Assembly (NCBI GenBank): GCA_026986885.1
Contig: JALSNT010000023.1
Coordinates: 1-5,606 of the forward strand
DNA length: 5,606 nt
Reading direction: 5' to 3'
From: Desulfobulbaceae bacterium
Lineage (GTDB): Bacteria; Desulfobacterota; Desulfobulbia; Desulfobulbales; Desulfobulbaceae
Of the stretch, positions 1 to 5,606 are shown piece after piece. Numbering within the stretch: position 1 is the first letter of the stretch; the number at the start of each line of letters is the position of its first letter. A program made the translations under genes and the position numbers. The notes under the pieces were generated by a model that saw only the letters and a program-made list of their open reading frames with translations, did no database searches and had not been told where the DNA came from.

Positions 1-384
1 AAACGGACTCCCCTCATCCGAGTCGGAAAAACCAACTCTTTTTTTCGCTCCGGCCGCCCAGGTAATCAAACCACTGCGTAATAATCCGGAGAGATCAACA
101 GAAACATCAAACTGCTCGGCGGCAAGTGTCCTGCTGAAATGAATCATTTCCGGAATAGAGCGATGCAGGCGTCCCGGCTTTTTCCATTGATCCTTATCCA
201 TGATCCAGAGCCTTGTAATCATGGGATGCCCCTCAAGGAAATGGTGCAGCCCCCGGGCAACCACCCAGTGAATCTCCGCTGCCGGAAACCGCTTATGGAC
301 GGCAGCCAGAAAAGGCAGGGTATGGACAATATCTCCCAGAGCGCTTGGCTTTATGATGAGAATTTTTTTATACTCAAAATTCAT
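1..384 (-). CDS. Glycosyltransferase family 9, heptosyltransferase I-like (WaaC-like), N-terminal part
   Basis: Enzymes of this family transfer L-glycero-D-manno-heptose from ADP-heptose to Kdo or to heptose of the LPS inner core at the cytoplasmic membrane face. The start is ATG at 384 and the frame stays open for 128 codons to the window edge, so roughly the C-terminal two thirds, including the nucleotide-sugar binding domain, is missing. Visible family signatures are a first beta strand leading into PSALGDIVHTLP (residues 13-24) and VDLSGLLRSG (96-105) followed by AGAKKRVGF (111-119). Asp18 aligns with Asp13 of E. coli WaaC, regarded as catalytically important. The DQWKK patch at 65-69 recalls the Trp-Arg-Lys patch of WaaC. 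The start lies 23 bases after the upstream GT4 stop, with a weak purine-rich AGAAGAA ahead of it. GT9 membership is near certain from these motifs; heptosyltransferase I rather than II or III is inferred, because the discriminating C-terminal half lies outside. Confidence 0.88.
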   Translation of the reverse strand, partial: MNFEYKKILIIKPSALGDIVHTLPFLAAVHKRFPAAEIHWVVARGLHHFLEGHPMITRLWIMDKDQWKKPGRLHRSIPEMIHFSRTLAAEQFDVSVDLSGLLRSGLITWAAGAKKRVGFSDSDEGSPF

Positions 385-407
385 GTAATTTTATTCTTCT
401 GCCGGCT

Positions 408-1466
408 TCATCGACGAACCAGTGCCTTGATTTCCTCTATATGGCGATTGATACTCAGACCATGACGATGAACAAAGTCGGGCGCTATCTTTTTTGGTTC
501 CAGCCGGGCAATCGTCTCGGCAAGATCCCGGTCGGTGGTGGAATCAAGAACCACCCCCTCTTCAACACCGATAATTTCAGCGGCGCCCACCTGTTTGCCT
601 ATGAGTACCGGGGTTCCACAGTGCAGGGATTCCACCACTGCCAGACCAAAAGGTTCATAATGTGATGGTAAAACCGTATAATCGACAGCGGAGTAAAGCC
701 CGGACAGGTTGACAACATATCCCAGATAACGAACATTAGCTGGAATATTCCGAAACCCCTTCATCTTTTCACCGGCGACCAGCAGTTCATATTTATCAGG
801 ATCAAGCCTGGAAAAAGCAGACAGTAATTCCGAAAGCCCTTTGCGACGATGGCCCCTGGACGGGAAGAGAAACGTCATCCTGTCTGCTTTAATCCGAAAT
901 TCTTCTTTTACTCCAACCAGGGCATCACCTGAAACCCGAGAAAAAAAAGTCGTATCAATAGGGGGATATTTTACTGCAATCTTATCAGGATTTATATCAG
1001 GATAATATTTTATTATCTCGCGGGCGATTCTTTTGGAATGGACTAAAATATTTGGGCAGTCTGCAAACATGGATCGTTCGAATCCATTTTCCATGCGGTC
1101 GTGAAAGCGACGTAACAAGTGGTCTCGACCGGAACGGACGGCGACAGATGCGGGATGGACCCCTCCTATTACGGCAATATGGGCAGCGGGAGTCCTGGTC
1201 AGGGCCAGGGAAACATCATAGAACGACCGGTCAAATCGTTTATTACAGGACATAAGAAAAAAATATTTTTTCCAACGACCGGGTAAAAAAAACAGTCGCA
1301 TCCGGTGAACAGTGCAATGCAGCCGGTCCGCCAGTTTCTTATCCACGTCATAGGTATGGACATGCACTTCGTCACCAGCCTCCTGGAAACCATGGATCAA
1401 TGCCAGCATATAGGACTCCATGCCGCCGCTGTTGCGTAACTGGTTATGAATAATAGCAACTTTCAC
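408..1466 (-). CDS. Glycosyltransferase family 4, WaaG-like LPS core glycosyltransferase
   Basis: This is a 352-residue GT-B retaining glycosyltransferase that probably adds a hexose or similar sugar to the LPS core from a nucleotide-sugar donor at the inner face of the membrane. The N-terminal Rossmann strand KVAIIHN is followed by the GGME glycine loop (14-17). The C-terminal donor domain begins near 196 with FPSRGHRRKG (201-210), where Arg204 and Lys209 fit the conserved phosphate-contacting pair. The EX7E motif is Glu271 to Glu279 within SHYEPFGLAVVES. The segment FERSMF (129-134), then ILVHSK and the YYPDINPDKI region (155-164), resembles the central part of E. coli WaaG. The start is GTG at 1466, two bases after the GT2 stop; GTG gives the correct GT4 N-terminus, and no better ATG exists before Met16. 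Translational coupling with the upstream gene is likely. The coding strand carries two runs of eight T. Donor and acceptor cannot be read from sequence, so no symbol is given. Confidence 0.9.
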   Translation of the reverse strand: MKVAIIHNQLRNSGGMESYMLALIHGFQEAGDEVHVHTYDVDKKLADRLHCTVHRMRLFFLPGRWKKYFFLMSCNKRFDRSFYDVSLALTRTPAAHIAVIGGVHPASVAVRSGRDHLLRRFHDRMENGFERSMFADCPNILVHSKRIAREIIKYYPDINPDKIAVKYPPIDTTFFSRVSGDALVGVKEEFRIKADRMTFLFPSRGHRRKGLSELLSAFSRLDPDKYELLVAGEKMKGFRNIPANVRYLGYVVNLSGLYSAVDYTVLPSHYEPFGLAVVESLHCGTPVLIGKQVGAAEIIGVEEGVVLDSTTDRDLAETIARLEPKKIAPDFVHRHGLSINRHIEEIKALVRR

Positions 1467-1468
1467 CG

Positions 1469-2350
1469 TTATTGCCCATCTTCCAACTGCCGGTACAATC
1501 CGGAAACCACCCTGTACCTGGAAAGTTTGTCTTTATTCTCCGCAGTTAACCCGATTACTTTTGCCAGGACCTGCAAACAAGCTATTCGCCACCATGATTC
1601 CAGCAGGCGAACAAAACAAATTTTCCGGACAATTGCCGGAGGATAGTGTTTCTTCAAAAAAAGAATCTCTGCCCTGATTTTGCGCTCCATCACTTCTGCA
1701 TAGGGAGCGCCTTTTTCGCTTTGTCCCTCTATATGCATGACTTCAGCCCCAGGAATCAGGGCAAGCGGCCACCCTTTTTTTCTTACCTCCAGACAAAGAT
1801 CAATATCCTCTGCATAGAGAAAAAACCGGGTATCAAAGCCTCCGACCGCACAAAACACGTCTCTGCGGACCACTAACGCCGCCCCAAGAAGCCAGGCGAT
1901 ATCACCGGGAAGATTCTGGAACAACTCCGGAGCATACCGACCACCGGGATACATATATTCATGCGAAGAATGGGGGGTACCGTCAATGTTGAGAAGAGCG
2001 GGTGCCGCCAACCCGACATCCGGGTGCGTGGCCATGAACTCTTCAATGGCATCAAGACATCCGGGTTTGACCTCCGTATCCGGATTAAGAAAGAATAACA
2101 GGTCTTCGTCGCTTCCGGACACGGCCTGGTTATTGGCCACAGCAAAGCCGAGGTTTTGCCGATTGACAATACAATCCACTTCTGCATATCCGGAAGAAAG
2201 ACACTGCAGGCTGTCATCAGCGGAGTTATTATCAACAACAATGACCCGGCAATCGTCACGATTTTGGGCTTTAATGGAGTCAAGGCAGCGACAGAGGAGA
2301 TGGCCGCTGTTATAATTGACAATAACAATACATATACCGGCGGTCATCAT
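1469..2350 (-). CDS. Glycosyltransferase family 2, rhamnosyltransferase-like (COG1216 type)
   Basis: This is a 293-residue GT-A inverting glycosyltransferase, probably adding a sugar such as rhamnose to the LPS core or an O-antigen unit in the cytoplasm. The nucleotide-binding fold is plain: CIVIVNYNSG (7-16), VIVVDNNSAD (36-45) with Asp40, NLGFAVANN (66-74), and the metal-binding DXD-like motif LNPDTE (88-93). WLLGAALVVRR (153-163) precedes GGFDTRFFLYAEDIDLC (170-186), whose Glu181-Asp182 pair supplies the usual catalytic acidic residues. His206 in VMHIEG is the typical late histidine. No transmembrane helix is evident; the basic and aromatic C-terminus (221-280) may touch the membrane. The start is at tandem ATG codons (2350 and 2347), 12 bases after the ligase stop, with only a weak AAGAAAA ahead, so either ATG could be used. 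The stop lies two bases before the GTG of the next gene. The family is certain; the rhamnose donor is inferred from resemblance to the RfbF/WbbL group. Confidence 0.91.
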   Translation of the reverse strand: MMTAGICIVIVNYNSGHLLCRCLDSIKAQNRDDCRVIVVDNNSADDSLQCLSSGYAEVDCIVNRQNLGFAVANNQAVSGSDEDLLFFLNPDTEVKPGCLDAIEEFMATHPDVGLAAPALLNIDGTPHSSHEYMYPGGRYAPELFQNLPGDIAWLLGAALVVRRDVFCAVGGFDTRFFLYAEDIDLCLEVRKKGWPLALIPGAEVMHIEGQSEKGAPYAEVMERKIRAEILFLKKHYPPAIVRKICFVRLLESWWRIACLQVLAKVIGLTAENKDKLSRYRVVSGLYRQLEDGQ

Positions 2351-2362
2351 TTTTCTTATTTG

Positions 2363-3610
2363 TTACTGGTGAGTACGGCGATGAATACCGGCATCGGCGG
2401 CAACTGGACATGCATAAAAAACAGCTCCAAACAGAGAGAAGAAAAAACCGGTTTCATAGACTCTCAAATACGATTCCGTCAACATGATGGTAAGAAAAAA
2501 CAGAGGAAAGGCAAAGCGGATACGGCGCCATTCATCCCGTCTGCGCCATGCCTGATAAAACATGGAGAAAAAAATCATAAGCAGGGCTGTTAAACCTGGA
2601 ATACCAACCATGGCAGCAACCAGGACATATTGGTTATGGGGATTGTCCGTAGCGACACAGGTTGGGCTGTTGGCGTGATTGATCCGGGCATAAGCCTTCT
2701 GAAAACCGCCGGTTCCCACGCCTAACAGAGGATGTTCCCGGATAATTCCCCAGGAATTGCACCAGAACTGCAGCCTTTGTCCGACCGAAGTATTAGGATT
2801 GTTGTGAAAGATAATAACTTCCTGCCGGGCGCTATCCACGCGATTTTTAAACACCGGGCTCAAGCTGTAACCGGCATAAAAGAGAATCGGCACTAACAGG
2901 CAGGCAGCAACCATGGCTTGCAGACGATTTTTTTCAAAGATCTGCACCACAAGCAGGCTCATAAGCACGAAAAATACAAGCTGTCCGGCCCGCCCCTCGG
3001 TAATAAACATATTAAAAATCATGCCGACGGCAAGAAACGCTAACCCCAGACGCATTTTACTGCTCATCTTTTTCCAGAATACATCGTGCAGGACCAGATA
3101 AATGCCGAAGGCCAGCAAAGGGTTGTACACCACATGAAATGTATTATGGGTCAAATGATGCTCTGAGATATCCGAATAATGAAGATAACCAAACCAGGCA
3201 AGGTAGGTCATGGACATGGCTATGAGCAAACCGATTAAAAAGCCTGATGTATAAAAGGTTCGGCGTTCGGTATTGATTACAGTTAAAAAAACAAAAAACA
3301 AGGCGATTTTCCACCGAGCCTGCAGGACAATTAGTCCGGCATGAATATCCGGGCTCCACAACAGACCGAGTGCGAGAATACCAAGATAGGCAAAAACGGC
3401 AAGCGCAACCGGATTGGCGACAATAACAGCACATTTTTTTCTGAAATTTCCCTCAATCAGCCAACAAAGAAAAACTGCAAGCGCCAGGACACTCACCGCA
3501 GAGGTGGATAACGGCAGGGCACATGCCAAAAGAGCGACAAGTACCTGATTTGCCCGGCCTGCCCTCTCGCGAATAGTGATACTTTCCTTTTTGGTCACGG
3601 CCTCAATCAT
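2363..3610 (-). CDS. waaL: O-antigen ligase / Wzy_C domain membrane protein (WaaL-like)
   Basis: This polytopic inner-membrane protein probably joins undecaprenyl-diphosphate-linked O-antigen, or another glycan, to lipid A-core on the periplasmic face. Its 415 residues are normal for the family. Hydrophobic segments lie near 22-52 (probably two helices), 66-85, 101-112, 122-142, 162-175, 186-203, 210-225, 231-248, 328-352, 365-378 and 387-402, about 10-12 in all. The large periplasmic loop runs from about 250 to 326. Wzy_C signatures are FITEGRAGQ (202-210), SVGQRLQFW (275-283) with Arg279, HPLLGVGTGGF (293-303), and NPHNQYVLVAAMVG (323-336) with His325. The Arg and His positions match residues known to be essential in WaaL proteins. 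The start is ATG at 3610, the only possible one because an in-frame TGA lies five codons upstream. Ligase and Wzy polymerase share this domain and cannot always be told apart. Placement between msbA and core glycosyltransferases favours ligase, and I see no polymerase or flippase gene nearby. Confidence 0.82.
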   Translation of the reverse strand: MIEAVTKKESITIRERAGRANQVLVALLACALPLSTSAVSVLALAVFLCWLIEGNFRKKCAVIVANPVALAVFAYLGILALGLLWSPDIHAGLIVLQARWKIALFFVFLTVINTERRTFYTSGFLIGLLIAMSMTYLAWFGYLHYSDISEHHLTHNTFHVVYNPLLAFGIYLVLHDVFWKKMSSKMRLGLAFLAVGMIFNMFITEGRAGQLVFFVLMSLLVVQIFEKNRLQAMVAACLLVPILFYAGYSLSPVFKNRVDSARQEVIIFHNNPNTSVGQRLQFWCNSWGIIREHPLLGVGTGGFQKAYARINHANSPTCVATDNPHNQYVLVAAMVGIPGLTALLMIFFSMFYQAWRRRDEWRRIRFAFPLFFLTIMLTESYLRVYETGFFFSLFGAVFYACPVAADAGIHRRTHQ

Positions 3611-3730
3611 AATCGATTCTTCAAATCACGGTAAGCGGTCATAAATTACTCATTCACCGAAAAACATTCTTATTCCTGAATTTGATGAACTCGTAAAAAG
3701 TAAAAATCATGTTATTTGATTGCCTTTGCT
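3611..3730. other. AT-rich intergenic gap between msbA and the ligase gene
   Basis: This 120-base non-coding stretch is the only substantial gap in an otherwise tightly packed block. It holds no G+C-rich hairpin followed by a T run, so it is not an obvious intrinsic terminator, and read-through from msbA is expected. Read on the minus strand it contains TTTACG, 17 bases, then AATAAG, about 50 bases before the ligase start. These match the sigma70 -35 and -10 consensus at only four of six positions each, so they are suggestive at best. A weak GAAGAA sits just ahead of the ligase ATG. The segment 3684-3701 (GATGAACTCGTAAAAAGT on the plus strand) is treated separately as a possible piece of a dispersed intergenic repeat. 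Confidence 0.6.
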
Positions 3731-5461
3731 TCAATCGTCATACTGCATGGAGTGCAATCCCTCGTAGACCCCTCCTTGCTGCAAAAGGGTATCATGACTG
3801 CCCTCTTCCACCAAGCGCCCATTCTGCATGACAATAATACGATCGGCATTTTTAATGGTCGAGAGCCGATGGGCAATGACAATGGTGGTCCGGTTCTTCA
3901 TCAAATTTTCCAAAGCCTTTTGCACCTTACGTTCCGATTCGGTATCAAGAGAGGAGGTTGCCTCATCAAGCACAAGGATAGGTGCGTCTTTTAAAATGGC
4001 CCGGGCAATGGAAATACGCTGCCGCTGGCCGCCGGAAAGCCGGGCCCCGGACTCGCCGATTACAGTATCGAACCCCTGGGGCAGTTCTTCAATAAATTTC
4101 AAGGCAAATGCCGCATCTGCGGCCTGCCGAATCTCTTCTTCACTACAGTCCGGACTCCCATAGCCGATATTATTGCGGACCGTATCATTGAAAAGGATTG
4201 TCTGCTGGGTGACGAGGGCGATCTGCCGACGCAACGAATGCAGGGTTACATCCCGAATGTCATGGTCATCCAGGAGGACTGCCCCTGAAGCGACATCATG
4301 GAACCTGGGCAATAAATTGGCAAGCGTTGTTTTTCCACCGCCTGACGGGCCAACCACCGCCAATATCTCACCACGCCGGACCTGCAGATTGATGTCGCGC
4401 AGAACCGGTTCATCTTTACCATAGGAAAAGGTCACATTTTTATATTCTATGCGGTCGTGAAAAGGTGGCAGTTCGATTGCATCCGGAAACTCGACTATAT
4501 CCGGACGGGTATCAAGCAGGCTGAAAATCCGCGTGGCCGAGGCCAGTCCTGACTGAATAGTGGAATTAATTTTACTTACGCCCTTGACCGGTTCATAGAG
4601 CATGATGAGCGCAGTCAGAAAGGACATAAACGTACCAGTAGTCGAATGCCCTTTCAATACCTGCGTGCCGCCAAACCAGATAATCAGGGCCATACCCACA
4701 CCGCCTAAAAACTCAACCATGGGATGGGACAGGCATCGATACCTGGTTTCGGTCATCAAGGTATCAAACAAATGGGTTACCCGGTCGGCAAACCGTTTTT
4801 CCTCAGCCTTTTCCATACAGAAGGCCTTGACGATCCTGGCACCGCTGATGGTTTCATGAAGGATATTGGTCGCCTCGCCGATGCTCTTCTGGTAGCGGGT
4901 GGACACCCGGCGGAACTTCTTGCCGAAGATAATAATAGGCGCAGCGGCCATGGGTAAAATAATCATGGACATCAGGGCCAGCCGCCAGTCCATGATGAAA
5001 ATCACCAGCAGCAAGCCGATCACCGAGAAAAAATCACGAAGCACGCGGATCAGGGCGTGGGAAACCGCTCCCTGCAGCATGGTGACATCATTTATGATCC
5101 TTGAAATCAGCTCACCGGTGGGCGTATTGTGAAAAAATGACAGGGATAATCTATTGATATGGGCATAGATGGTATTGCGAAGATCACGGATAACACATTG
5201 CCCCACCCATTCAAGGACATAGGAATAAATAAAATAAAAAACACCTTTAACCAGAAAAAGGGCCAACAGGGCAAGGGGGAGTATGTTAAGTAACTCTTTA
5301 TCCTTATTAACAAAAATTTCATCAAGCAGCGGTTTGACCATGTAAGCCTGGGCAGCATTGAAGCCGGCAACAGCGACCATGCCAACCATGGCGAGGATGA
5401 GTTTGCCGCGATATGGAGCAAGTACCCGGTACAATCTGGATATGATTTCCCTGTTGGTCAT
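3731..5461 (-). CDS. msbA: MsbA-type lipid A export ABC transporter (permease-ATPase fusion)
   Basis: This half-transporter works as a homodimer that flips lipid A-core from the inner to the outer leaflet of the cytoplasmic membrane, powered by ATP. Its 576 residues match the usual length (about 580). The transmembrane domain holds six helices near 20-42, 58-83, 143-160, 161-180, 251-269 and 276-294. The coupling-loop region TGELISRIINDV (115-126) is typical of exporters. The ATPase domain is complete: A-loop Tyr347, Walker A GPSGGGKTT (371-379), Q-loop Gln419 in ALVTQQTILFNDTV, signature LSGGQ (475-479), Walker B ILVLDE (495-500) with Glu500 as catalytic base, D-loop SSLD (503-506) and H-loop His531. 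NDTVRNNIGYG after the Q-loop closely follows E. coli MsbA. The start is ATG at 5461, supported by a good Shine-Dalgarno sequence. Heading a run of LPS core genes supports MsbA over a multidrug exporter of the same superfamily, though lipid flipping is inferred rather than shown. No defect is visible. Confidence 0.93.
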   Translation of the reverse strand: MTNREIISRLYRVLAPYRGKLILAMVGMVAVAGFNAAQAYMVKPLLDEIFVNKDKELLNILPLALLALFLVKGVFYFIYSYVLEWVGQCVIRDLRNTIYAHINRLSLSFFHNTPTGELISRIINDVTMLQGAVSHALIRVLRDFFSVIGLLLVIFIMDWRLALMSMIILPMAAAPIIIFGKKFRRVSTRYQKSIGEATNILHETISGARIVKAFCMEKAEEKRFADRVTHLFDTLMTETRYRCLSHPMVEFLGGVGMALIIWFGGTQVLKGHSTTGTFMSFLTALIMLYEPVKGVSKINSTIQSGLASATRIFSLLDTRPDIVEFPDAIELPPFHDRIEYKNVTFSYGKDEPVLRDINLQVRRGEILAVVGPSGGGKTTLANLLPRFHDVASGAVLLDDHDIRDVTLHSLRRQIALVTQQTILFNDTVRNNIGYGSPDCSEEEIRQAADAAFALKFIEELPQGFDTVIGESGARLSGGQRQRISIARAILKDAPILVLDEATSSLDTESERKVQKALENLMKNRTTIVIAHRLSTIKNADRIIVMQNGRLVEEGSHDTLLQQGGVYEGLHSMQYDD

Positions 5462-5469
5462 GAAAATGC

Positions 5470-5477
5470 TTTCCTTA
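5470..5477 (-). promoter_or_regulatory. Ribosome binding site of msbA
   Basis: On the minus strand TAAGGAAA contains AAGGA, ten bases ahead of the ATG at 5461. It is the clearest Shine-Dalgarno sequence in the window and fixes the msbA start. The other genes in the block have only weak purine stretches or depend on closeness to the preceding stop codon. Confidence 0.7.
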
Positions 5478-5480
5478 TCC

Positions 5481-5606
5481 CTAAATTGAGCATTCCTTTA
5501 TCAGGTACAGGGCCTTATACCAGAGTGGAATGAAAATTACCCGACAGAATCGGGACTCTTTTTCCGCCACCGTTAACAAGGCTGTTTGCCATGGCCCCCT
5601 CTTTTT
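5481..5606 (-). CDS. C-terminal tail of an unidentified upstream gene (partial)
   Basis: One minus-strand frame is open from the window edge for 41 codons to a TAG at 5483-5481, ending 19 bases before the msbA start. That spacing, with the msbA ribosome binding site lying in the gap, fits an operon partner. The tail begins KKRGPWQTALL and ends in a hydrophobic, aromatic stretch, CRVIFIPLWYKALYLIKE, before the stop. I do not recognise the family. In many related bacteria msbA follows genes for lipid A synthesis or sugar transfer, so an LPS-related product is reasonable by context only. Random sequence of this length could also stay open by chance, and the other two frames hit stops sooner (TAA in each), so the frame choice rests on length and spacing. 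The 5' end lies outside the window. Confidence 0.5.
   Translation of the reverse strand, partial: KKRGPWQTALLTVAEKESRFCRVIFIPLWYKALYLIKECSI

Noticed and set aside
139..465. Plus-strand frame of 108 codons over the GT9 start and GT4 end
   Set aside because: It is antisense to the conserved GT9 N-terminus and shows no domain or credible ribosome binding site.
1873..2328. Minus-strand frame of 151 codons inside the GT2 gene
   Set aside because: It is a shifted frame of the same strand; GT2 carries all catalytic motifs in its own frame, so no frameshift or overlapping gene is needed.
2156..2593. Plus-strand open frame of 145 codons across the GT2 and ligase genes
   Set aside because: It is antisense to two genes with clear family motifs, spans their junction, has no recognisable domain, and looks like a shadow of their codon pattern.
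3828..4163. Plus-strand open frame of 111 codons opposite msbA
   Set aside because: It lies wholly opposite the ATPase domain of msbA, whose motifs are intact; the translation is low in hydrophobic pattern and resembles no family.
5515..5592. Short minus-strand frame beginning ATG at 5592, 25 codons, as a leader peptide for msbA
   Set aside because: The purine run ahead of it is too close to the ATG, and a longer competing frame runs through the whole region to a stop with normal operon spacing.
5462..5606. JUMPstart/ops element upstream of the LPS block
   Set aside because: I looked for the GGCGGTAG core on the minus strand and found only GGTGGCGG, which does not match.
1..5606. CRISPR array, tRNA, insertion sequence or phage attachment site
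   Set aside because: No regularly spaced repeats, cloverleaf-like segments, transposase motifs or terminal inverted repeats are visible; the window is nearly filled by LPS genes.

Overview
The window is a lipopolysaccharide (LPS) inner-core and export gene block from a Gram-negative bacterium. Every supported gene lies on the minus strand, so transcription runs from the right edge (5606) to the left edge (1). An MsbA-type lipid A flippase, an O-antigen ligase and a heptosyltransferase-like gene together point to an LPS-making proteobacterium. The protein style (MsbA followed directly by a ligase and core glycosyltransferases), intermediate base composition and tight packing would suit a Desulfobacterota/deltaproteobacterial lineage. 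That taxonomic guess is an impression from sequence style, not the result of a search.

Layout in order of transcription: (1) 5606-5481, a probable C-terminal tail of an unidentified upstream gene cut by the window edge; (2) 5461-3731, msbA, the ABC exporter that flips lipid A-core across the inner membrane; (3) 3730-3611, a 120-base AT-rich gap, the only sizeable intergenic region; (4) 3610-2363, a polytopic Wzy_C/WaaL-type O-antigen ligase; (5) 2350-1469, a family 2 glycosyltransferase of the rhamnosyltransferase-like group; (6) 1466-408, a family 4 glycosyltransferase resembling WaaG-type core enzymes; (7) 384-1, the N-terminal 128 residues of a family 9 heptosyltransferase (WaaC-like), cut by the left edge.

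The genes fit one pathway. The GT9, GT4 and GT2 enzymes would build the core oligosaccharide on lipid A at the cytoplasmic face. MsbA would flip the product, and the ligase would join a polymer or oligosaccharide to it on the periplasmic side. Gaps of 2, 12 and 23 bases between the last four genes indicate one co-transcribed unit. The 120-base gap after msbA is the one place where a second promoter could sit.

I found no RNA gene, mobile element, CRISPR array or convincing terminator, and no evidence of a previously undescribed system. The findings are modest: an unidentified upstream tail, the msbA-ligase gap, slippage-prone homopolymers in a glycosyltransferase, and unresolved acceptor and donor specificities.
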